A stretch of 64,000 bases of DNA from Owenia fusiformis (Eukaryota; Annelida; Polychaeta; Sabellida; Oweniidae): contig CAIIXF020000006.1 of NCBI GenBank assembly GCA_903813345.2, positions 13,646,348-13,710,347 of the forward strand. Reading direction: 5' to 3'. Both the position numbers and the translations under genes were made by a program. The notes below the pieces were generated by a model, which saw only the letters and a program-made list of their open reading frames with translations, was not told the DNA's origin and made no database searches. Positions 57,501-64,000 of the stretch are shown in pieces. Every line of letters begins with the position of its first letter. The stretch's first letter is position 1.

Positions 57501-60500
57501 TGAAAGTTAAAATCAAGTTAATTTTTAGCCTTGCCCCAAGTCGTTCTCTTTTATTTATCGTGATTTCTATTATGACAATTCAAGATCAGATAAGTAAGAA
57601 ATACTGACTTGGTGCAAGGCTAGTAATTGTGAAAAACATATATAAATTATAGTGTTCCAATATTTTAAATCTGAATTGTTCAAGATTATTCTACCTACTT
57701 GTATTAACTTTTATTATTTAATTTTTAGAAACTTATTTTTATGGATAACTTACTTTATTGTTGAAGTTAACAAAGTTTACTTCAATTCCTTTACTATTCA
57801 GTGTTCTTGTTTCTTCAACTTGAGAATGGCAATTGGTGAAAAAAAGGCGTGACAACACATTTTATACCAGCCTCACCAGGATGATTTTACTTGACAGAAA
57901 TAACAATTTTTAATGTATTTCTTAGTATTGTTGACAAAGAAAATACAAGTATGTGTAAATATTTATGAGGTGATGTCTCTGAAAACATGATGTGATTGGT
58001 CAAATCGTGAATCTCTAAAGTGTGGTTAAATCAAACAGAAGTGCATGCTTTTGGGAAAGGTAATAAAGATTTTTCTAGAAAAGCTTGTGACAAATATGTG
58101 CAATACACGTGGAATATGTCACGTTTTATGTCTAAAAGGTTCTTATTATCTACTGAAAAGTCCAAAAAATAAGTTAAAATATTTACACAAAGTAATTTTA
58201 CTTAAGGCCTAATGTAAAGTTTGATAATATGTTTTTTTCCATTTATTTACTATTTTTCATAACTTTATTTTATTAGTTATTTTAGAGATTTTTGAAATAA
58301 AAAATATTCTGAAAAAAGTTGTCAGCTTTTCATTTTCAAATATTCGAATTTCCCGCCATTTTTCAAATAAAAGTTCATTTTTTTAATCGTCATTGTGACA
58401 TCACTCAGGTGGCAAAAACAGGGTAGGGACTACAATGAACGAATCAATTTCAAATGTTCAGGGATGATTCTTCTTGTATGAAAATCTCAAACTGATTAGT
58501 TTTGGGTATTCTGGGTAGAAATCAAGATGACCAATTTTGATTTTCCATTCTAAAATCTGTTTGTAAAGTCTTGTCTTTGGATTTCCAGGCAAACTATTTG
58601 ACGGATCAATTTCAAATTTTCAGGGATGAATTTTTGAATGAGTCTCAAACTGACATTTTGAGTAAATGTTAAGGTATTCATTTTGTTTTGTTTTTGTCCT
58701 CAAATCTTGTCTCCAACTGATAAGTGTTAAGCATTCAGGATGAAAAAGGATCACCCATTGGTGTGCGCATAGTGTAGAACCAACAGTATGTCTTATTCCA
58801 GCCAATTAGAACACGCTATTTCACGTAACTGCATTCCGTTATATAACCCAATAACAAACTCAAGGTCACTAGGTAAATGATTGTCATGGTGATGACTAGA
58901 CTCTACAAATTGAAAATGACTTTGCCAGCTTGACCCTTGCAAAAAGTTTCACTGAAAATATGTTCTTTTAGTGATTCCGTATCTTTTTGTAATACTGAAA
59001 ATAAAATGTTTTAAAAACATGTAACTGTGAGAAATCTGTTTTTGAAAATCTTTTTGCAATGTATGAAAAGAATTTAAGCCCAAGACTCAATGGATTGTGT
59101 AATGACTATTCCTATAGGCATTGTTTCCTAAAATTAACACTCGATGCTCTGCATCTCAAGCAAATTTTGGAAAGCAACACCTTCAAGGAATGGTCATTCT
59201 ACATTGCACTCCAGAGTCCAGGGCTTAAATCCTTAAATCAAACAACCAATGATGTTTTAGGAAAATTGATGAAGATCACATTTGACACAAAGTATCTTGG
59301 TAGTTGCCTGTATGATATGTGCCATATGCCTTTGTTAAGTTCTCAGAAAATAAACTGTTGTTCTTTCCAAAAGGGGTTAGATCACCTCAAATCTATCATC
59401 AATGCAAAATATTTTTGTGGTTGCCTTCCTGATATGTGACACATAGTTTGATTAGTTCTTAGAAAATTAAGTATGATGCCTACCAAAAATGGTAGGGTCA
59501 CCTCAAAGTCATTGGAATAAGGATCTGAAAAACTATGATAATGCAGAAGGTATTGTGTACTATGTATCTATGGCCATAACGTTAACTTTCGCAATTGCAT
59601 AAACACAAGGAAACTTGACTTGAGTTAATGATAACGTAGGATAGGAGGACGAAGGGTTGGAATGGCTTAATTTGTTATATTGGGAGATAGAAGTCAATAC
59701 TACTATATCAAGCCTGACCTTACAAACAAATGACTTCATAGATGGGCTATTATATTAAATGACTTTATCCCTCATTAATTTTTAAAACCTATAATCATCA
59801 TCAGTTTTATACTTAAATTTATTCCTTTAGTTAACAGTAATATGCAAGTAATTGATTACAAAATGTTTATAAAAACATTAGCGGCAATTATGATATATGA
59901 TAAACCACTTAAAATGCTTCCATCTAAAGGCTTGATGTCTCTCTGTTAAGAGACTGTTGGGAAGAGAGTGATCCTCCATATTTCAATGAAATGAAGAAAC
60001 ACTATTGTGAAAAGAATGTTTGATATATGAGGTCATAATTAGACAAACGTGACCACATTTTATTCCCTTTGATAAACATTTCAATACATCCCAAGAAAAT
60101 GTACCTAATGTATCCCTGTTACCTGGAACCTAAAAAAGATTCACTTTTATTTTATTTGTTACCTTTGCTTATAAGAATGTTTATACTGATTTGAAAAGAT
60201 ATGGGAATATTATGTGCATAAACACAAATTGGTGATACATCAATTGAAATAATTCAATGAAAACACAATTATAAGTAACTTTTTTCTTAAAATGTGTAAA
60301 TAGCAACAGAACTTTTTTGTGACATGTCTCCTTTAAGTATTTATAACAGATTATATAGTAGCTTAGACCATCGGGCTTAGACCTTAGCTGCTAGATTTAT
60401 GATGAAAACTTCATATTGGTGATGTTGTGCCTCTTTTGCATTTATGGGCATGATAGACTACTTTTATCACACTTTTTCAAAGTGCTATATTGTAGTTGCC

Positions 60501-63500
60501 CAGGGTGTAGTGGGCTGAATTCAAACATTAAAGACACTCATTAAACAATTTATAACACTGATTAATTGGCGTCACACAAATCTTTTCACAAATATTCCAG
60601 GTAAAACTGCTTATCCTTTTTAGTCTCAACTAATACTGACAATGTCAATATACCAATGTACTTAGATATGAACCTTGTTTTCAATTATCAAAGCTTGGAA
60701 TAAATATGTAGAAAGTGAATAAGAAAGTGCATACCAAGTGATCATTTCAGAAAATTGAAGCGAACGTTTCAGATAAGGAAGAATAGGATATTTTTACTCA
60801 AAAAATAGATTAGCTACCCAAGCTATATATTATATGTTTGATTAACACCAACAATATATACCTCTATTAGTATGAATTTTTTCTCAGGATGATCAGATAT
60901 CACGTTCTTGAAATACAGTACTTGATGTCCCATATTTGACCCTTAAAAGATGAATTCACACATTTATTATGTCACCACCAAAAAGTGGTGACATATTGCT
61001 ATGGTCTCTATTTTTTGACGGCGGTTGGTGGTTGGTGTCTGTAACAAATTCTTACAACTTCCAATAACTTAACAAATACTGTGTAGATTGACTTCAATTT
61101 TTTTTCAAAATCATCTACATGTTTTCAGAAGTTCAAATCTGACTTTATATTTAAGATTTGACCTTCAATGACCTTTTCAAGGTCAAAAAAGGTCAAAAGG
61201 GTATTTTTTCAACTTGCTTCAAATTGACCAATTTTTTCAAAATTATCTACAAGTTATCAAAAGTTCAAATCTGACTTTAGATTTGAGATTTGACCTTCAA
61301 TGACCTTCTCAAGGTCAAAAAGGTCTTTTTTCAACTTGGTTTAAATTGACCAATTCTTTTTTTCAGAATCATCTACAAGTTCTCAACAGTTCAAATCTTA
61401 CTATAGATTTGACCTTCAAAGAAATCTCGAGGTCAAAAAAGATTTGACCTTCAATGACATTCTCAGGGTCAAAAAGGTATTTTTCATCTTGCTTCAGATT
61501 GACCAATTTTTTCAAAATCATCTTCATGTTCTCAGAAGTTCAAATCTGAATTTAGATTTGAGATTTCACCTTCAATGACCTTCTCAGGGTCAAAAAAGAT
61601 ATTTTTCAACTTGCTTCAAATTTACCAGTTTATTTTTTCAAAATCATCTACAAGTTCTCAGAAATTCAAATCTGACTTAAGATTGAACTCATAATATTGT
61701 GAGCAACTAGGTGGTGACATTTTGTCATGTTAATGCCTTGTTTATTTTATTATAATGTGCTGATAGGGGTGGGGGTCAGAGGCTAAAAAATCCATGAAGA
61801 CCACCCCGAATCACTTGCCACGAAATCATTTTCCATTCAGATCATATGTTTCTACAACTGTGCCAAGTTTGTTGCTTTCCTGAAAAATATGAACTATCAA
61901 GGGCACATCTGATTGCTCTATTAAGAAAAGAAAATATAAGAAAATTGAAGATTTTGAAAATTGTATTGAAAGCAATATTAAAGTACTATTTAAAAGGTGA
62001 TAAATACTTGTTTTTATTAAAGGCCATTAAAGAGATTGTGAAGTCATATTGTGAAAGAAATTCAAGGAGAACTAGAAAATTCCTTTACTAGCATTGAAAC
62101 GTGATACCGATCTCCTGAAAAAGATAACAAATAAGCAGATGATTTCATGTTATTTTTATTTTTCATCGAAATTAAGAAGGAAGTAAACATCTAAGATATA
62201 TTGATTGGTAGGAGTCATGACAACTCATAATGTTGGCAATCTTTCAATAAATTAAACCTGCAAACATTTTCTTTTTCTTTTTAAAGACCAAGTATATTTA
62301 GTATATATTTTCCATGATCTCATTTAGACTCCCATATAATAACATAAATTGTGTGCACTAGCCTATACCAGAGTTTTTTATAGACTCACTGGGCATTTAT
62401 TTCTATCGTCTTCACCTGTAGATATGATATAATATGATGTAGCATGATATGATAAATGGTATTATATAATATAATAGACAGATAGACTCTAACTTGTAAT
62501 GAAATTTCATATATTCTTTTCAATGCTCTCGGCTTTCCATTGGGATATCATCATATCAGTTCAAATCTAATATGGTTGGCTAATCTTGTATTTGGCAATG
62601 CAACTAACGCCTGACGGCTACCAGATTAACCTTCTATTTTATGGGTAACTCATTTATATGAATAGCACCTGCAACTATTCCATTTACATTGTTTATTTAA
62701 GGTGCCATGGAAGTTAACAGGAAATGACAAAACAAAAAATGACAAAATCATGCTGGATTTTGAAAAAATTTTGAACCAAGATAACAGAGTTCTGTTTGGA
62801 CCTCCAGTCAGTTTAACTACTTCCACATATTATTTACATGACTGGGAACACAAACAGAACTCTGTTATCTTGGTTCAAAAAATTTTGAAAATCCAGCATG
62901 GTTTTGTCACTTTTTGTTTTGTCATTTCCTGTTAACTTCCATGGCACCTTAAATAGTAGTATAATCTGGTAGCCGACGGGCCTTAGTTGCATTTGTGAAT
63001 ACAAGCTTAAACAATCAAACATTGTGAGTGGTACGGTAGCTTCTCTACCCTACAATCAGGTCTCTCCTCTACTGTATGCTAAAATCTCTATTTGCAGTAT
63101 TTAACAATTCTATGGCCTGGGCGGGTCTATGGTTTATCATGGGACTGGTCCAGGGCTGTGGATGGCCAGCTTGTGCAAAACTACTGAGAGAAGTAAGTGC
63201 ATAAACATAAAACATATTAACATACTTTACTGTATTCAGCATCTTCTAGTAAAGAAGATGAACATTTTAGTCTCCATTATAATTCATGACTTAATCTGTC
63301 ACCCTGAAATGTCCACGAGACACACTCAAATTAAGTTTCATTTTGAGGATAATCATGAAAGAAATAAAGAAAAGGAAGACCAATTGCTTTTTCACATTTT
63401 TGAATCTCTCAATCTAAAATTGATAGAATTATTTTCATTAATTTTTATGACAGAACAACCAATCTATTAACGTAACCTAACAACAGTGAAACTAGTATAT

Positions 63501-63911
63501 CTGAACACCTCCCTAATCCAAACACCTCTCAATGTGAACATTTTTTTGGTCCCATATTGGCTCTCTTCCATTGACTTACATCTTTATAAAACCTTGAAAT
63601 GTGAACACCTACTAATCTGAACACCTCTCAATGTGAACATTTTTTTGGTCCCATATTGGTTATCTTCCATTGACTTACATCTTTATAAAACCTTGAAATG
63701 TGAACACCTACTAATCCGAACACTTTTGATTGGTCCCAGAGGTGTTCAGATTTCACATGTTTTACTGCATTTCAGTGGTGCTCAAAGGCTGAGTTTGGAA
63801 CATGGTGGTCAACAATCTCAACTTCTATGAATGTAGCAGGTGGAGTATGGCCATTTGCTGCAACATATCTTACAATAAACTACAACTGGGCCACTAGCAT
63901 GTATATTCCAG
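45377..63911 (+). CDS. slc37a4: SLC37A4-type glucose-6-phosphate/phosphate exchanger (5' part, four exons)
   Basis: Exons 45377-45533, 46325-46462, 63098-63192 and 63776-63911 join in phase (1, 1, 0, then 1 at the last donor) to give about 175 residues. The gene continues past the window edge. The protein matches the N-terminal half of SLC37A4, a major-facilitator transporter of the endoplasmic reticulum that exchanges glucose-6-phosphate for phosphate. Marks include YGYQKMVLFAVLYIGYALYV with MDRKSFTFAMP (human RKTFSFVMP), AYSISKFMGGLLSDYISPRV (MFS motif region between TM2 and TM3), GLVQGCGWPACAKLLRE and FGTWWSTISTSMNVAGG. Other SLC37 members are less similar in these motifs. Intron 2 (46463-63097) holds a complete antisense gene. 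Confidence 0.93.
45534..46324 (+). other. SLC37A4-type intron 1
   Basis: 791-bp intron; no repeat or regulatory site recognised. Confidence 0.9.
46325..46462 (+). CDS. slc37a4: SLC37A4-type coding exon 2
   Basis: Acceptor TATATTTTCAG/GC, donor TTCCAC/GTAAGT. Encodes TM2, the cytosolic loop with SDYISPR, and TM3. Confidence 0.95.
46620..46830 (+). repeat. Diverged relative of the 21.7-kb foldback arm
   Basis: Shares acctacctcaatgcattcta ... ggcagaacgaggt with 21788-21895. Eroded; ends unclear. The antisense open frame at 46748-47062 overlaps it and has no family match. Confidence 0.5.
47515..47612. repeat. CAGTAAAAC-type MITE fragment, copy 3
   Basis: Contains aaccttgaaatgtgaacacc and ends gacaggttttactgta, like the right half of 63482-63772. 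The left end is missing. Confidence 0.55.
47613..48029. other. SLC37A4-type intron 2 / 3' flank of the nested gene
   Basis: AT-rich; nothing recognised. It should include the 3'UTR of the antisense gene. Confidence 0.5.
48030..48265 (-). CDS. Nested gene, terminal exon (cysteine module 2)
   Basis: Acceptor TTCATTCCAG/AT. Carries all six cysteines of module 2 and stop TAA at 48030-48032. Confidence 0.9.
48030..57488 (-). CDS. Nested gene: secreted EF-hand protein with two six-Cys modules (exon 3 broken by a transposon)
   Basis: Coding exons 57488-57295, 56815-56598, 56255-56220 + 50149-50082 (split by the 50153-56219 element), 48720-48570 and 48265-48030. Intron phases 2, 1, 0, 1 all agree; the conceptual protein is 300 aa. 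Residues 1-27 are a signal peptide; 28-67 a Gly/Arg-rich propeptide ending RRRR (64-67), a furin-type site. EF-hand loops lie at 83-94 (DANADDKLTLNE) and 114-125 (DSNKDGALNLHE), both with acidic residues at 1, 3, 5 and Glu at 12. Two cysteine modules follow: C141, 149, 168, 177, 185, 210 and C231, 239, 254, 263, 271, 296. I do not recognise the cysteine module as a named family. Inferred to be a calcium-binding extracellular or vesicular protein. As sequenced, the transposon should prevent normal expression unless spliced out. Confidence 0.85.
48570..48720 (-). CDS. Nested gene, coding exon 4
   Basis: Acceptor TTTTTCTCCCAG/GAG, donor ACCACAG/GTACAG. Encodes EYIDCVGLKSQTC and the rest of cysteine module 1 up to GIC plus a Gly/Thr/Asp linker. 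Confidence 0.88.
48884..49950 (+). mobile_element. Old Helentron-like copy split by a younger one
   Basis: 48884-49006 (gtgaagccctccatctgtca ... aatttttaggtctctctgaa) and 49794-49950 (agattttagagtatattgca ... aaaatggccgcctaattttt) line up with consecutive blocks of the family A elements. Together they form an older copy into which 49007-49793 inserted. Confidence 0.6.
49007..49793 (+). mobile_element. Helentron-derived element (HINE), family A, copy 2
   Basis: Left end TCCCAACGAACGAAGTTCGG; a long (GTCY)n block at 49050-49108; 130-bp degenerate tandem units; inverse end GTTCGTTGGGA near 49752-49762; stem-loop ACTCCGCGGAGT (49769-49780); then TGCCGTTATCTAG. The flanks rejoin as ...GACTTGT/TATACCC..., with no target duplication, as expected for rolling-circle transposons. 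Lies in the intron between exons 4 and 3 of the nested gene. Confidence 0.75.
50082..50149 (-). CDS. Nested gene, coding exon 3, 3' piece
   Basis: Continues in frame as GYSFMLYSHARVPSQTTMCG then ALQ, donor TTACAG/GTGAGT. Joining 56220 directly to 50149 gives TGT GGC TAC with no frame change; the second GTG is at 50152-50150. Confidence 0.85.
52212..52402. repeat. GTAGCCAG-family MITE inside the CACTA-like element
   Basis: Ends AAGGGCGTAGCCAGC and inverted CTGGCTACGCCTATGG; the interior has G and C homopolymer runs and gatcgc motifs. Confidence 0.75.
53090..53690 (+). repeat. 170-bp direct repeat inside the CACTA-like element
   Basis: gcaattttagactgttagat ... ggtgatgttggtacacttcc ... attaatccttttgt occurs at 53090-53255 and again, about 90% similar, at 53533-53703. 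A poly-C tract near 53471-53487 lies between them. Confidence 0.75.
53829..53905 (-). repeat. TACCCTTTGCATTCG mini-element, copy 4
   Basis: Minus orientation: TACCCTGCGTGCAGAGTCTT ... ttaagaagtgaagtcaaacg ... AAAGGGTA. Confidence 0.75.
54079..54162 (+). repeat. TACCCTTTGCATTCG mini-element, copy 5
   Basis: TACCCTTTGCATTTGTTCGA ... GCACGCAGCGTA; TA at both edges. Confidence 0.75.
55216..55494. repeat. GTAGCCAG-family MITE, second copy in the CACTA-like element
   Basis: The right end (gaaagctggctacggccctg) and interior motifs (atcgcaccccctgactgaaa) match 52212-52402 in inverted order. The left end (agcgtaacaaaggggg) is degenerate. Confidence 0.65.
56220..56255 (-). CDS. Nested gene, coding exon 3, 5' piece
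   Basis: Acceptor TTCCTGTTATAG/AT. Encodes (D)ANCHTNMLQRC, then is cut by the CACTA-like element after the first base of the next codon. The target duplication GTG (minus strand) is at 56222-56220. Confidence 0.85.
56598..56815 (-). CDS. Nested gene, coding exon 2 (two EF-hands)
   Basis: Pyrimidine-rich acceptor TTTTTTACTTAAG/G and donor AAAGCTG/GTATGT. Contains both canonical 12-residue calcium-binding loops. Confidence 0.9.
57295..57488 (-). CDS. Nested gene, coding exon 1 (signal peptide, propeptide)
   Basis: Start MTRLSSAIGAICLLIALSSD gives a clear hydrophobic signal. Donor TTTCGAAG/GTAAAT splits an Arg codon of the RRRR site. An AACTTTCAG at 57500-57508, 11 bases before the ATG, suggests a 5'UTR intron. 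Confidence 0.85.
57509..60960. other. SLC37A4-type intron 2, upstream of the nested gene
   Basis: Contains two diverged tandem pairs: 58440-58640 (units of about 175 bp starting gaatcaatttcaaat) and 59270-59520 (units of about 90 bp with tagttgcctgtatgatatgt / tggttgccttcctgatatgt). The 126-codon open frame at 59059-59439 overlaps the latter and matches no family. The 5' end and promoter of the antisense gene should lie here but were not located. Confidence 0.45.
60970..61735 (+). mobile_element. Hairpin-headed repeat with AGGTCA-rich tandem units
   Basis: Begins ATGTCACCACCAAAAAGTGG (hairpin) and ends near GGTGGTGACAT, the inverse of the start. About five tandem units of 120-130 bp, each with gatttgaccttcaatgacct followed by tcaaggtcaaaaa-type text. 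The architecture resembles the Helentron-like elements at 26.7 and 28 kb, but without a long GTCY block. Confidence 0.55.
61740..62696. other. SLC37A4-type intron 2, nothing recognised
   Basis: An 81-codon Lys/Leu-rich open frame at 61846-62091 has no family match or splice support. AT-microsatellite-like text lies at 62420-62480. Confidence 0.45.
62701..62948. repeat. 248-bp foldback MITE with TTAA flanks
   Basis: GGTGCCATGGAAGTTAACAG and inverted CTGTTAACTTCCATGGCACC; arms of about 105 bp nearly identical. TTAA on both sides (62697-62700 and 62949-62952), the piggyBac-type target. Confidence 0.85.
63098..63192 (+). CDS. slc37a4: SLC37A4-type coding exon 3
   Basis: Acceptor TATTTGCAG/TA, donor GAGAGAA/GTAAGT. 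Encodes FNNSMAWAGLWFIMGLVQGC then GWPACAKLLRE, the conserved TM4 GxGWP segment. Confidence 0.95.
63482..63772. repeat. CAGTAAAAC-type MITE, copy 4, abutting exon 4
   Basis: Left AACAGTGAAACTAGTATATC, right inverted TTCACATGTTTTACTG. The interior holds a 99-bp tandem duplication (units starting 63521 and 63620, aacacctctcaatgtgaaca). Its right end is only a few bases from the SLC37A4-type exon 4 acceptor. Confidence 0.75.
63776..63911 (+). CDS. slc37a4: SLC37A4-type coding exon 4
   Basis: Acceptor GCATTTCAG/TGG, donor ATTCCAG/GTTAGC. Encodes WCSKAEFGTWWSTISTSMNV then AGGVWPFAATYL, the TM5 region. The exon begins only a few bases after a CAGTAAAAC-type MITE. Confidence 0.95.
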
Positions 63912-64000
63912 GTTAGCTACCATTATATTATATTAGAATAATTAGCATAAAGCAAACAGATCACCTCTTTTCCAGGGTTCGTACACACCTGGAAATGTCA

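Noticed and set aside
59059-59439. 126-codon open frame in SLC37A4-type intron 2
   Set aside because: Overlaps diverged tandem repeats, uses no recognisable domain and lacks supporting splice sites.

Overview
The window is AT-rich metazoan DNA with spliced genes, GT-AG introns of 0.6 to 16 kb and dense short non-autonomous transposons. Protein similarity (a GFI1-type zinc-finger factor and an SLC37A4-type transporter), frequent TACATGTA-like words and (GTCY)n-bearing Helentron-derived repeats suggest a marine invertebrate. A lophotrochozoan (mollusc, brachiopod or annelid-like) is my best guess, but the phylum cannot be fixed from this sequence alone.

Left part (2.9-10.1 kb, minus strand): a complete four-coding-exon gene for a GFI1/GFI1B/senseless-type repressor. 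It has an N-terminal SNAG motif, a low-complexity middle and six C2H2 fingers; the conceptual protein is 417 aa and all intron phases agree. A putative promoter lies at 10.25-10.5 kb, with a TATA-like box, a perfect NRF-1-type palindrome and an inverted CCAAT box. A cluster of TGACGTCA-like sites spans the last codons and the sequence 3' of the stop.

Middle (10.6-45 kb): no convincing gene over about 35 kb, apart from one weak candidate first exon at 42.3-42.4 kb. The stretch holds MITEs and foldback elements (21.6-22.7, 22.9-23.2, 24.8-25.8, 43.9-44.2, 44.4-44.6 kb), Helentron-like elements carrying (GTCY)n, a 30-bp minisatellite interrupted by an 800-bp TIR element (31.6-33.0 kb), a dead mariner/Tc-type transposase fragment (42.8-43.2 kb), and several G/C-homopolymer-rich MITEs.

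Right part (45.4-64 kb): the first four coding exons of an SLC37A4-type sugar-phosphate exchanger (plus strand, running off the right edge). Its second intron is 16.6 kb and holds a whole gene on the opposite strand. This nested gene has five coding exons and encodes a 300-aa secreted protein with a signal peptide, a short propeptide ending in RRRR, two EF-hands and two copies of a six-cysteine module. Its third coding exon is cut in two by a 6,067-bp CACTA/EnSpm-like element (50153-56219) with CACTG termini, a 3-bp CAC target duplication and subterminal GCGTGTCAAGA-type repeats. Removing the element plus one CAC copy restores the reading frame exactly, so the insertion appears fairly recent and the sequenced allele is probably disrupted.
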